A stretch of 5,398 nt of DNA from Pseudomonadota bacterium (GTDB lineage: Bacteria > Pseudomonadota > Alphaproteobacteria > Azospirillales > Azospirillaceae): contig JAEZPL010000695.1 in NCBI GenBank assembly GCA_023413605.1, positions 1 to 5,398 of the forward strand, given 5' to 3'. Positions 1-5,398 of this stretch are shown in pieces. The position numbers and the translations under genes are program-made. Below the pieces are notes generated by a model. The model was not told the origin of the DNA and did no database searches. It worked only from the letters and a program-made list of their open reading frames with translations. Position 1 is the first letter of the stretch. Each line of letters opens with the position of its first letter.

Positions 1-345
1 GTCCACAACGGCCGGGTCGATCAGCGGGCAGTCGGCGGTTACCCGCACGATCACGTCGGCCCGGACCATGGCCGCAGCCCCCGCGAAGCGGGACAGCACG
101 TCATGTTCGTCGCCACGGAAAACCGGCACGCCGAGCGATCCGCCGAGCGCCACCACCGGATCGTCGGTGGCGTTCACCGTGGTCGCCAGCACCAGCCCGT
201 CGAGACGGCGGCAGCGCGAAAGCCGGCCCAGATGGTGCGCCAGCAGCGGCTTGCCCGCCGCCTCCATCAGCACCTTGCCGGGCAGGCGGGTTGAGGTCAT
301 GCGAGCCTGCGAGATGCAGACCACGCGGGGCGTTGCAGCGGTCAT
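1..345 (-). CDS. SpsF-type cytidylyltransferase, N-terminal part (cut by window edge)
   Basis: This is the first 115 codons of a nucleotidyltransferase that continues past position 1. The frame is open from the ATG at 345-343 to the window edge. The translation begins MTAATPRVVCISQARMTSTR and shows the hallmarks of the SpsF / acylneuraminate cytidylyltransferase family. These are the nucleotide-binding signature QARMTSTRLPGK at residues 13-24, an LATT strand followed by a DD pair at 61-62, FRGDEHDVLSRF at 76-87, and RVTADCPLIDP at 101-111. Family members are soluble enzymes that activate a sugar acid with CTP. Next to a pseudaminic acid synthase, the likely product is a CMP-activated nonulosonic acid. 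The start overlaps the pseI stop as ATGA, with GGAGGG just upstream, so translation is probably coupled. The signature is the SpsF kind, not the ARSSSKR-type start of Campylobacter PseF, so the exact substrate is inferred. SpsF-like domains also occur in fusions, which the missing C-terminus could hide. Confidence 0.86.
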   Translation of the reverse strand, partial: MTAATPRVVCISQARMTSTRLPGKVLMEAAGKPLLAHHLGRLSRCRRLDGLVLATTVNATDDPVVALGGSLGVPVFRGDEHDVLSRFAGAAAMVRADVIVRVTADCPLIDPAVVD

Positions 346-1436
346 GAGCCCTCCGGCAGCAGCATGTCCCAGCGGAGCGGCTCCCCGCGCTTCAGGGGGC
401 GGGCGGCGCGGCGGGCCAGGACGGCGGGCAGGTGCTTCGGCTCCATGCCGAAGCCGGGACGGATGGAACGGACGTTCGCCGGCGTCAGCGGCGCCCCCGC
501 CGGCACGTCGGCCACCACATAGAGCGACCGGCGGTAGTCGCGTCCACCGGCCTCGCTGGGCTCCACCCCGTAATGGACGCGGCCGAGCGCCGCCCAGGCG
601 GTGCGGACGCAGTCGGCCATCGCCTTGAACTCGGCAGGCTCCAGGGAGAAGGCGCTGTCCACGCCGCCTTCGGCGCGGGACAGGGTGAAGTGCTTTTCGA
701 TCACCTCCGCCCCCAGCGCCGTCGCGGCCACAGGCACGGCGGCGCCGTGGGTGTGGTCGGACAGGCCGGCGCCGACGCCGAACGCTTCCGCCAGATGGGG
801 GATGGTGCGCAGGTTGCAGTCCTCCGGCGGGGTCGGATAGCCGCTGACGCAGTGCAGGAGCACCAACGGCACGTCGCCCGCGGCCTCAACCGCCTCCCCC
901 ACCTCGCCCAGCGTGGCAAGGCCGGTGGACATGATCAGCGGCTTGCCCGAGCGGGCGGCGCGGCGGATCAGCGGCAGGTCGTTCAGTTCGAAAGAGGCGA
1001 TCTTGAAGGCCGGGGCGTCCAGCCGTTCCAGCAGATCCACCGCGGTGTCATCGAAGGGGGAACTGAAAATGGTCAGGCCGATGGCGCGGGCGTGGGCGAA
1101 CAGCGGCACGTGCCAGTCCCAGGGGGTGTGCGCCTCGCGGTAGAGGTCGTGCAGCGTGCGGCCCTGCCACAGCCCGCCTTCCAGCAGGAAGCCGGGGCCG
1201 TCGTGGTCGATGGTGATGGTGTCGGCGGTGTAGGTCTGAAGCTTCACCGCGTCGGCCCCCGCCGCCTTCGCGGCGTCGATCAGCGCCAGCGCGCGGTTCA
1301 GGTCGCCGTTGTGGTTGCCCGACAATTCGGCGATCAGGTAGGGCGGATGGCCGGGGCCGATGGGACGGCCGTTGATGATGACGTCGCGCGGCACGGGGCG
1401 TGGTCTCGATTCGTGTGGTTGCGGCCACTCTGCCAC
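342..1436 (-). CDS. pseI: Pseudaminic acid synthase (NeuB/PseI family)
   Basis: PseI condenses 2,4-diacetamido-2,4,6-trideoxy-L-altrose with phosphoenolpyruvate to give pseudaminic acid in the cytoplasm. The 364-residue protein is a full-length NeuB-family enzyme. It has a TIM-barrel domain (about residues 20-285) with IAELSGNHNG at 35-44, KLQTYTADT at 65-73, FSSPFDD at 124-130 and KIASFE at 145-150. A C-terminal SAF (antifreeze-like) domain follows from about 302. His228 (LSDHTHG) and His249 (EKHF) are spaced like the two metal-binding histidines of meningococcal NeuB, and Glu37 and Arg326 (RPGFG) look like counterparts of other active-site residues. GGLW at 87-90 followed by TPWDWH at 104-109, and SRAEGGVDSAFSLEP at 253-267, point to PseI rather than sialic or legionaminic acid synthases. 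The start is GTG with no clear ribosome binding site. The family usually begins near residue 15-20, and GTG at 1394-1392 is an alternative. The next gene overlaps its stop codon. Confidence 0.92.
   Translation of the reverse strand: MAEWPQPHESRPRPVPRDVIINGRPIGPGHPPYLIAELSGNHNGDLNRALALIDAAKAAGADAVKLQTYTADTITIDHDGPGFLLEGGLWQGRTLHDLYREAHTPWDWHVPLFAHARAIGLTIFSSPFDDTAVDLLERLDAPAFKIASFELNDLPLIRRAARSGKPLIMSTGLATLGEVGEAVEAAGDVPLVLLHCVSGYPTPPEDCNLRTIPHLAEAFGVGAGLSDHTHGAAVPVAATALGAEVIEKHFTLSRAEGGVDSAFSLEPAEFKAMADCVRTAWAALGRVHYGVEPSEAGGRDYRRSLYVVADVPAGAPLTPANVRSIRPGFGMEPKHLPAVLARRAARPLKRGEPLRWDMLLPEGS
349..354 (-). promoter_or_regulatory. Ribosome binding site for the cytidylyltransferase gene
   Basis: GGAGGG on the minus strand lies inside the last codons of pseI and ends 3 nt before the ATG at 345-343. 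It is a strong Shine-Dalgarno match at slightly short spacing. It supports the ATGA-overlap start chosen for the downstream gene. Confidence 0.6.
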
Positions 1437-1454
1437 GGGATCGGTTAACGAGCC

Positions 1455-3044
1455 TTAATTTTGCACGGAGCCCTGGGCGCGCACCCGCAAAAGATCGCGG
1501 GCCTCCTCGCCATAGGCCAGCAGGCGGGCGGCGCAGCGGTGGCGGTCTCCGACCATTTCAAACCGGACACGCGACAGCGCGGACTGGCGGGCGCGCTCCG
1601 CGGGGTCGGCGAACAGGGTGGCGGCGCGCTCCACGAAAGCGGCGCGGTCGGGCACGGGAATCCCCTCCCCCGCCACGCTCGCCACGTCGCCCCAAGCCAG
1701 CGTGACCACGGGCAGTTCTTCCGCGATGGCGTAGGCGGCGCTGCCGCCGCCGCCCTGCCGCGACGGGTTGAGGTAGGCGTGGCAACGCCGGTAGAAGGAG
1801 CGGATGTCGGTCAGGTGGCCGAGGCAGCGCATGCGCGCCGCGTTGCGGGCGACGGCGATGCGCCCCGGCAGCTGCTGCGCCGCGCCTGCGAAGGCGACAA
1901 AGGCGCCGGGGCAGCGGTCGAGGATATCATCGGCGATCTCCAGGAATTCCGCCGTCACCTCCAGGTCGAGGCGGGTGCCGACCACGGCGAAAACGAAGGG
2001 CGCGCCGGACAGCCCGAAATCGCCCGCATCCCCCGCCGTCGGCGGCGGGGAAAAGCCCAGCGTGAAGGGGCGGAAGCGCCGCGCGAAGGGCGCGCGGTAC
2101 AGCGCCGGCATGTGGTCGGTGTGGTTGCCTTCCTCATAGCCCAGCACGAGGTGTGCAAGCGAAATGGTCATGCCCGATGTGGTCGGCAGACAGACCACGG
2201 GCCGCGCGTCGGCCTCCGCGAACAGGTCGCCCACCACGTTGGCGCCGCCGAAGCAGACCAGCAGGTCGGGGTCGTAGCCGTCGATGGATTCGACGATGGT
2301 CGCCAGCTTTTCCTTGGAAAAGGCACGCCCGGTGAAGGACGCCATCTTGACCGCGCGCCCGAACATGCGAATCGCGAGGACGCCTTCCAGATCGGTGGCC
2401 AATTCCGCGCTCATCGGCGGAATGAACAGGTTCTCCACCCGCAGCGGCATGGTGTTGCAGTTGATGATGGCGACGTCCAGGCCGAACTCGTCCTGCAAGC
2501 GGCTGGCGTAGTCAAAGCAGTCGCGGGACGGCTGGTGCTGATTGTTGGTGAACTGGTTGGTCAGCACCGCCACCTTGCGGATCGGCCCGTCGCGCGGGAC
2601 ATGGCGGGGCGGCACGATGCCCCAGCGCCGCATCACGGCGCGCACCAGCTCCTCATAAAAGCGGAACAGGTCGCAGGGGCCGAAGGAAGCCGCCTTCTCC
2701 GGCGAGGCGGCGCCGAGGAACAGCTGCCGCGCCATGCACCAGTAGGTGTAGTGCATCAGCTCCGGCCCCACCCGGTCCCCGCCCAGCAGCAGGTAATGCA
2801 GGATGCGTTCGTAGTGGTACAGGTCGCCGGTCAGCTGAAACAGGACCGAGTTCAGCAGCACCGTGTCACCGGTCGGCGGGTTCCGGCGCAAAGCTTCCGC
2901 AACGCCGAGCCGCGCGTCGTCGCGGAGGTCGCGCCGCATCGCTTCGCAATGGGCATACAGGGCGTTCATCTTGTCGGCGTTGAACTGGCGGTCGGCCAGC
3001 AAGGCCGTCAGGGCGGCAGTCTGCGCCGCGACGGTGTCGGACAT
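1455..3044 (-). CDS. GT-B type glycosyltransferase-like protein with unassigned N-terminal region
   Basis: I read this as a 529-residue soluble glycosyltransferase. Residues 1-150 are mostly helical in character (for example LLNSVLFQLTGDLYHYERIL) and I do not recognise a family. From about 155 a Rossmann-like unit begins (RKVAVLTNQFTN, then DLLVCFGGANVVGDLF at 260-275). The C-terminal half resembles group-1 GT-B enzymes: FVFAVVGTRLD at 350-360, LGHLTDIRSFYRRCHAYLNP at 408-427, then RQGGGGSAA at 429-437 and PVVTLAWGDVASVAGEG at 445-461, a nucleotide-sugar-binding type loop. No signal peptide or membrane segment is visible. An in-frame ATG at 3095 would add 17 Arg/Gly-rich residues but lacks a ribosome binding site; the ATG at 3044-3042, preceded by GGGGAA at 6 nt, is preferred. 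It lies 18 nt before pseI, so a role in transferring or elaborating the nonulosonic acid glycan is likely but inferred. Donor and acceptor are unknown. Confidence 0.78.
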   Translation of the reverse strand: MSDTVAAQTAALTALLADRQFNADKMNALYAHCEAMRRDLRDDARLGVAEALRRNPPTGDTVLLNSVLFQLTGDLYHYERILHYLLLGGDRVGPELMHYTYWCMARQLFLGAASPEKAASFGPCDLFRFYEELVRAVMRRWGIVPPRHVPRDGPIRKVAVLTNQFTNNQHQPSRDCFDYASRLQDEFGLDVAIINCNTMPLRVENLFIPPMSAELATDLEGVLAIRMFGRAVKMASFTGRAFSKEKLATIVESIDGYDPDLLVCFGGANVVGDLFAEADARPVVCLPTTSGMTISLAHLVLGYEEGNHTDHMPALYRAPFARRFRPFTLGFSPPPTAGDAGDFGLSGAPFVFAVVGTRLDLEVTAEFLEIADDILDRCPGAFVAFAGAAQQLPGRIAVARNAARMRCLGHLTDIRSFYRRCHAYLNPSRQGGGGSAAYAIAEELPVVTLAWGDVASVAGEGIPVPDRAAFVERAATLFADPAERARQSALSRVRFEMVGDRHRCAARLLAYGEEARDLLRVRAQGSVQN

Positions 3045-3139
3045 GGTCAATTCCCCGCGCCTTCGGTCCTGCCTGCCGCGTTCTCCACCCTGCATAGCCC
3101 CGGCGCGGTTAAGGTTTCAAGTGTTTGCGGTTGCCGGGA
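3045..3139 (-). other. 95-nt intergenic spacer, the largest gap in the operon
   Basis: No small gene, hairpin terminator with T-run or tRNA is visible here. It holds a weak promoter-like pair and a 7-bp inverted repeat (arms 3055-3061 and 3102-3108, 40-nt loop). It may separate two transcription units or simply be a loose junction in one operon. Confidence 0.5.
3091..3120 (-). promoter_or_regulatory. Weak sigma-70-like promoter candidate
   Basis: On the minus strand TTGAAA (3120-3115) and TATGCA (3096-3091) are separated by 18 nt. The first box matches the -35 consensus at 5 of 6 positions; the second matches the -10 consensus at only 3 of 6. If real, it would start a transcript about 40 nt before the ATG at 3044 and exclude the alternative start at 3095. 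A chance match is quite possible. Confidence 0.2.
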
Positions 3140-5095
3140 TCAGCGGCCGGTCCACTCCGCCAGGGCGGCGGCCACGTCGCGCGAAACGGCAGCCCAGTCG
3201 CCCGGCCGGGGCTGGCGGAACAGGCGGGCCGTGGGATACCAGGGGTTGTCGTCGCGGTCGAGCAGCCAGCGCCAGTCCGCCACATGGGACAGCAGCACCC
3301 ACACCGGTACTCCCAGCGCCCCCGCCAGATGGGCCGGCGCCGTGCAGGAGGAGACGACGAGGTCCAGATTCGCCATGATCGCGGCGGTGTCGGTGAAGTC
3401 GCCGATCGCCGGCCCCAGGTCCGTGAAGGACGGCGGCAGCGCCCGCCCGTCCAGGTCCGCCCGGCCGGGGCCGACCTGAAGGCCGTAGAAGCGGCAGCCG
3501 GGCACCTCCAGCAGCGGGGCCAGCGCCGCCAATCCCGGCGAGCGGTCCCGGTCGCCGGAAAAATGCGGGTTGCCGGCCCAGACCAGCCCGACCTTCAGCC
3601 CCGGCCCGGCAAGGCGCCCGCGCCATGCCGCCGCGCGTTGGGGCTCCGCGACGAGGTACGGGACGTCAGCCGGCACGCTGTCCAGCCGGGTGTCGAAGGC
3701 GCGCGGCAGACTGAGCAGCGGGCATTGCACGTCGAAATCCGGCAGAGGTTCGCCCCGCGCGAACACGCGCTCCACGCCCGGCAACCCACGGAACAGCGGC
3801 ACCAAGTCGTCGCCCACCTCCAGCAGGACGCAGGCACCCCGTCGCGCCAGCAGCGGGGCGTAGCGAACGAACTGGATCGCGTCGCCGCGCCCCTGCTCCT
3901 CATGCAGAAGGATGGTGCGGCCGGCGATGTCCTCTCCCCGCCAGAGCGGCTGGGGCAGGCCGCGCGGTTCGGTCGGGAAACCTTCGGCGTCCCAGCGCGC
4001 CTCGTAATCCTCCCATCCCTGCGCCCAGTCGCCGGCCAGCAGGTGGGTGAGGCCACGGTTCCAGCGCAAGGCGGCGTTGCCGGGAGCCGATCGGACGGCG
4101 CGGTCGTGGAGCGTCAGCGCGGCCGGCAGGTCGCGCCGGTCGCGCACCCGGTTCGCCAGCGCGCTCAGTGCGTCCCCCCCAACAGGATCGAGCGCGAGGG
4201 CCCGCTGCAAGAGCGGCTCCGCGGAAGCGGACACAAGGGCCAGCGCGTGCCAGCGGTTGGCCGCCTCCGGGCGGATCGCCACCGCACGGCGCAGCGTGCG
4301 GGCGGAATCCGCATCGCGCTGCAAGCGCCGAAGCGCCGCGCCCAAAAGCTCGTATCCAACGTCGTCCAGCGGATCGAGGGCCACCGCCCGGCGCAGGGAT
4401 GCCACGGCGTCGGCCCAGCGGTGTGCGTCGAGGAGAGCCCGCGCGGTATTCCGGTGGGCGGCTCCGTCCAGCGGCAGCAGGGCCGTCGCGCAACGCAGGG
4501 CGTCCACCGCATCGGACGCCTTCAGACGTTGCAGGGCGACGCCCAGATGGTGCCACGCCTCGCCATGGTCCGGGCGCAGCCGAACGGCACGGCGCAGAAC
4601 GGCGGCGGCCTGCGCCGGCCGGCCGGCGTAGCGTTCGAGGATGCCGAGTTGCGCCGTGGCCTCGGCAAGGTCCGGCTGGATGACCAGGGTGCGGCGATAA
4701 GCCGCCATGGCGCGCGCGCTCCTCCCGCCTTGCTGGTCGAGTTGGGCCAAGGGAAAGGCGAGCGCCGCCGAATCGGGGCAGAGCGCCAGCGCCGCCCGGT
4801 AATCCTCCGCTGCGGCGCCGGGATTGCCCCGGACCTGATGCAGCTTGGCAAGGTTGGCGCGGTATTCGGCCACGTCGGGGCGCACCGACACGGCCTTGCC
4901 GATCAGCGCCGCGGCCTCCCCCAGCCGCCCGCCCTGCGCACAGAGCAGGCCGTAGAGATGCAGGGCGTTCGGCTCGTCCGGCACGGCGTCGAGGATGCGG
5001 CCGTACAGCACCTCCGCCTCGCCCGTCCGCCCGGATTCATGCAGGTCCAGCGCCATGGCGAGCGCGTCCTGGAGCGTCGCCGTGCCGGACACCAT
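3140..5095 (-). CDS. TPR-repeat protein fused to GT9-like glycosyltransferase (FlmG-like architecture)
   Basis: This 651-residue protein has two parts. Residues 8 to about 345 form a tandem TPR array, with repeat units showing helix pairs and the recurring pattern LRRAV..RP (near 167, 234 and 268). TPR arrays bind protein partners. After the bridge GDWAQGWEDYEARW (355-368), residues 390-651 form a GT-B domain like family 9 / heptosyltransferases: HEEQGRGDAIQFVRY at 398-412, GLVWAGNP at 503-510, SSCTAPAHLAGALG at 582-595 and DWRWLLDRDDNPWYP at 607-621. There is no signal peptide or membrane segment, so it should act in the cytoplasm. The start is well supported by GGAGGG 7 nt before the ATG. 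Next to pseI this layout recalls Caulobacter FlmG, whose TPR part binds flagellin and whose catalytic part adds pseudaminic acid. That equivalence is inferred from architecture and context only. In the acceptor/donor loop, SSCTAPAH replaces the more usual DT-AH form. Confidence 0.88.
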   Translation of the reverse strand: MVSGTATLQDALAMALDLHESGRTGEAEVLYGRILDAVPDEPNALHLYGLLCAQGGRLGEAAALIGKAVSVRPDVAEYRANLAKLHQVRGNPGAAAEDYRAALALCPDSAALAFPLAQLDQQGGRSARAMAAYRRTLVIQPDLAEATAQLGILERYAGRPAQAAAVLRRAVRLRPDHGEAWHHLGVALQRLKASDAVDALRCATALLPLDGAAHRNTARALLDAHRWADAVASLRRAVALDPLDDVGYELLGAALRRLQRDADSARTLRRAVAIRPEAANRWHALALVSASAEPLLQRALALDPVGGDALSALANRVRDRRDLPAALTLHDRAVRSAPGNAALRWNRGLTHLLAGDWAQGWEDYEARWDAEGFPTEPRGLPQPLWRGEDIAGRTILLHEEQGRGDAIQFVRYAPLLARRGACVLLEVGDDLVPLFRGLPGVERVFARGEPLPDFDVQCPLLSLPRAFDTRLDSVPADVPYLVAEPQRAAAWRGRLAGPGLKVGLVWAGNPHFSGDRDRSPGLAALAPLLEVPGCRFYGLQVGPGRADLDGRALPPSFTDLGPAIGDFTDTAAIMANLDLVVSSCTAPAHLAGALGVPVWVLLSHVADWRWLLDRDDNPWYPTARLFRQPRPGDWAAVSRDVAAALAEWTGR

Positions 5096-5102
5096 GCCGC
5101 GT

Positions 5103-5108
5103 CCCTCC
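5103..5108 (-). promoter_or_regulatory. Ribosome binding site for the TPR-glycosyltransferase gene
   Basis: GGAGGG on the minus strand sits 7 nt before the ATG at 5095-5093, inside the 16-nt gap after the nucleotidyltransferase stop codon. The near-ideal spacing fixes the start, and the short gap supports co-transcription. Confidence 0.7.
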
Positions 5109-5111
5109 GGG

Positions 5112-5398
5112 TCAGACGTCCCGGCCGCCGATCACGCTGGCCGCGACGGCCAGGCTTTCGGGCGTGCCGAGGTCGATGAAGCGCGCCTTGGCGATGTGGG
5201 CGTGCAGCGACCCGGGCGGGGCCTTGTGCAGCACATCGCGGGTCAGCGAACTGGTGTCCGTCACCGCGAGCCGGTCCAGGAAGGCGTTGGAGAACAGGTA
5301 GACCCCGGCGTTGATGACGCCCCGGCCAGGCGCCTTGTCGACGAAGCGGCGGACCCGGCTGTCCGGCCCGACCTCCACCCGGCCGAAGCGCGCGGCGT
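5112..5398 (-). CDS. Sugar-1-phosphate nucleotidyltransferase, C-terminal part (cut by window edge)
   Basis: Only the last 94 residues are present; the frame stays open to position 5398 and the real start is outside. The fragment opens AARFGRVEVGPDSRVRRFVD, then has VINAGVYLF at 27-35, SSLTRDVL at 49-56 and FIDLGTPESLAVA at 73-85. These are the C-terminal motifs of the NTP_transferase family (GlmU/RfbA-like Rossmann fold). They fit best with the branch holding D-glycero-manno-heptose-1-phosphate guanylyltransferase (HddC/GmhD-like) and mannose-1-phosphate guanylyltransferases. Such enzymes join a sugar phosphate to NTP to make an NDP-sugar. In the GTG in-frame at 5378, the residue is the Val of a conserved GRVEV strand, so that codon is not a start. 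The following gene begins after 16 nt, and its GT9-like domain might use this enzyme's product. The specific nucleotide and sugar cannot be told without the N-terminal signature. Confidence 0.85.
   Translation of the reverse strand, partial: AARFGRVEVGPDSRVRRFVDKAPGRGVINAGVYLFSNAFLDRLAVTDTSSLTRDVLHKAPPGSLHAHIAKARFIDLGTPESLAVAASVIGGRDV

Noticed and set aside
432..1448. 338-codon open frame antisense to pseI
   Set aside because: The opposite strand encodes an unmistakable complete NeuB-family enzyme; this frame is rich in Arg, Gly, Val and Gln without motifs.
1445..1458. TTAA-N6-TTAA palindrome-like pair just before pseI, resembling a CtrA site
   Set aside because: The CtrA consensus has a 7-nt spacer and this has 6. 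One half is formed by the stop codon of the preceding gene, and no promoter is seen next to it.
3045..3095. 17-residue N-terminal extension of the GT-B protein from the ATG at 3095
   Set aside because: There is no ribosome binding site before it, and the added residues look like translated spacer; the start at 3044 has GGGGAA at good spacing.
3055..3108. 7-bp inverted repeat in the 95-nt spacer as a terminator or ribosome-binding-site switch
   Set aside because: The 40-nt loop is long, the arms do not extend, there is no T-run, and such GC-rich repeats are expected by chance here.
1461..3479. 672-codon open frame on the plus strand spanning two minus-strand genes
   Set aside because: It crosses a gene boundary and encodes no recognisable domain; the same codon-bias explanation applies.
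3125..5179. 684-codon open frame on the plus strand, antisense to the TPR-glycosyltransferase gene
   Set aside because: It is a shadow of GC-rich third positions in the minus-strand gene. Its translation is low-complexity Arg/Gln/Gly/Ala-rich with no family motifs, while the minus-strand frame shows clear TPR and GT motifs.

Overview
The window looks like a piece of a high-GC alphaproteobacterial chromosome, most plausibly a Rhodospirillales/Azospirillum-like organism. This rests on strongly GC-biased third positions, long open antisense frames caused by that bias, and the type of genes present; it is an inference, not a proof. All five genes read on the minus strand, so transcription runs from position 5398 towards 1. 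The set is nearly gap-free: 16 nt, 95 nt, 18 nt, then an overlap. It reads as one operon-like block for making and transferring sugars, probably nonulosonic acid (pseudaminic-type).

In transcription order: (1) 5398-5112, the C-terminal part of a sugar-1-phosphate nucleotidyltransferase, cut by the window edge. (2) 5095-3140, a 651-residue protein with a long TPR array joined to a family-9-like (heptosyltransferase-like) GT-B domain. (3) 3044-1455, a 529-residue glycosyltransferase-like protein with a GT-B C-terminal motif and an N-terminal region I do not recognise. (4) 1436-342, pseudaminic acid synthase (PseI/NeuB family, with C-terminal SAF domain). (5) 345-1, the N-terminal 115 residues of an SpsF-type cytidylyltransferase, cut by the window edge and starting inside the end of pseI (ATGA overlap).

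The genes fit together as follows. PseI condenses a trideoxy-diacetamido hexose with phosphoenolpyruvate to give the nonulosonic acid. The cytidylyltransferase would activate it with CTP. One or both glycosyltransferases would transfer it or a related sugar. A soluble TPR plus glycosyltransferase protein beside a pseudaminic acid synthase recalls the Caulobacter FlmG system, in which a cytoplasmic TPR-glycosyltransferase puts pseudaminic acid on flagellin. A surface polysaccharide role is the main alternative, because no flagellin gene is in view. The remaining enzymes (PseB, PseC, PseG, PseH equivalents) are not in this window.

There is no tRNA, rRNA, CRISPR array, insertion sequence or clear terminator. 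The only gap longer than 20 nt is 3045-3139, which holds a weak promoter-like sequence. No stretch over 300 bases lacks a gene.
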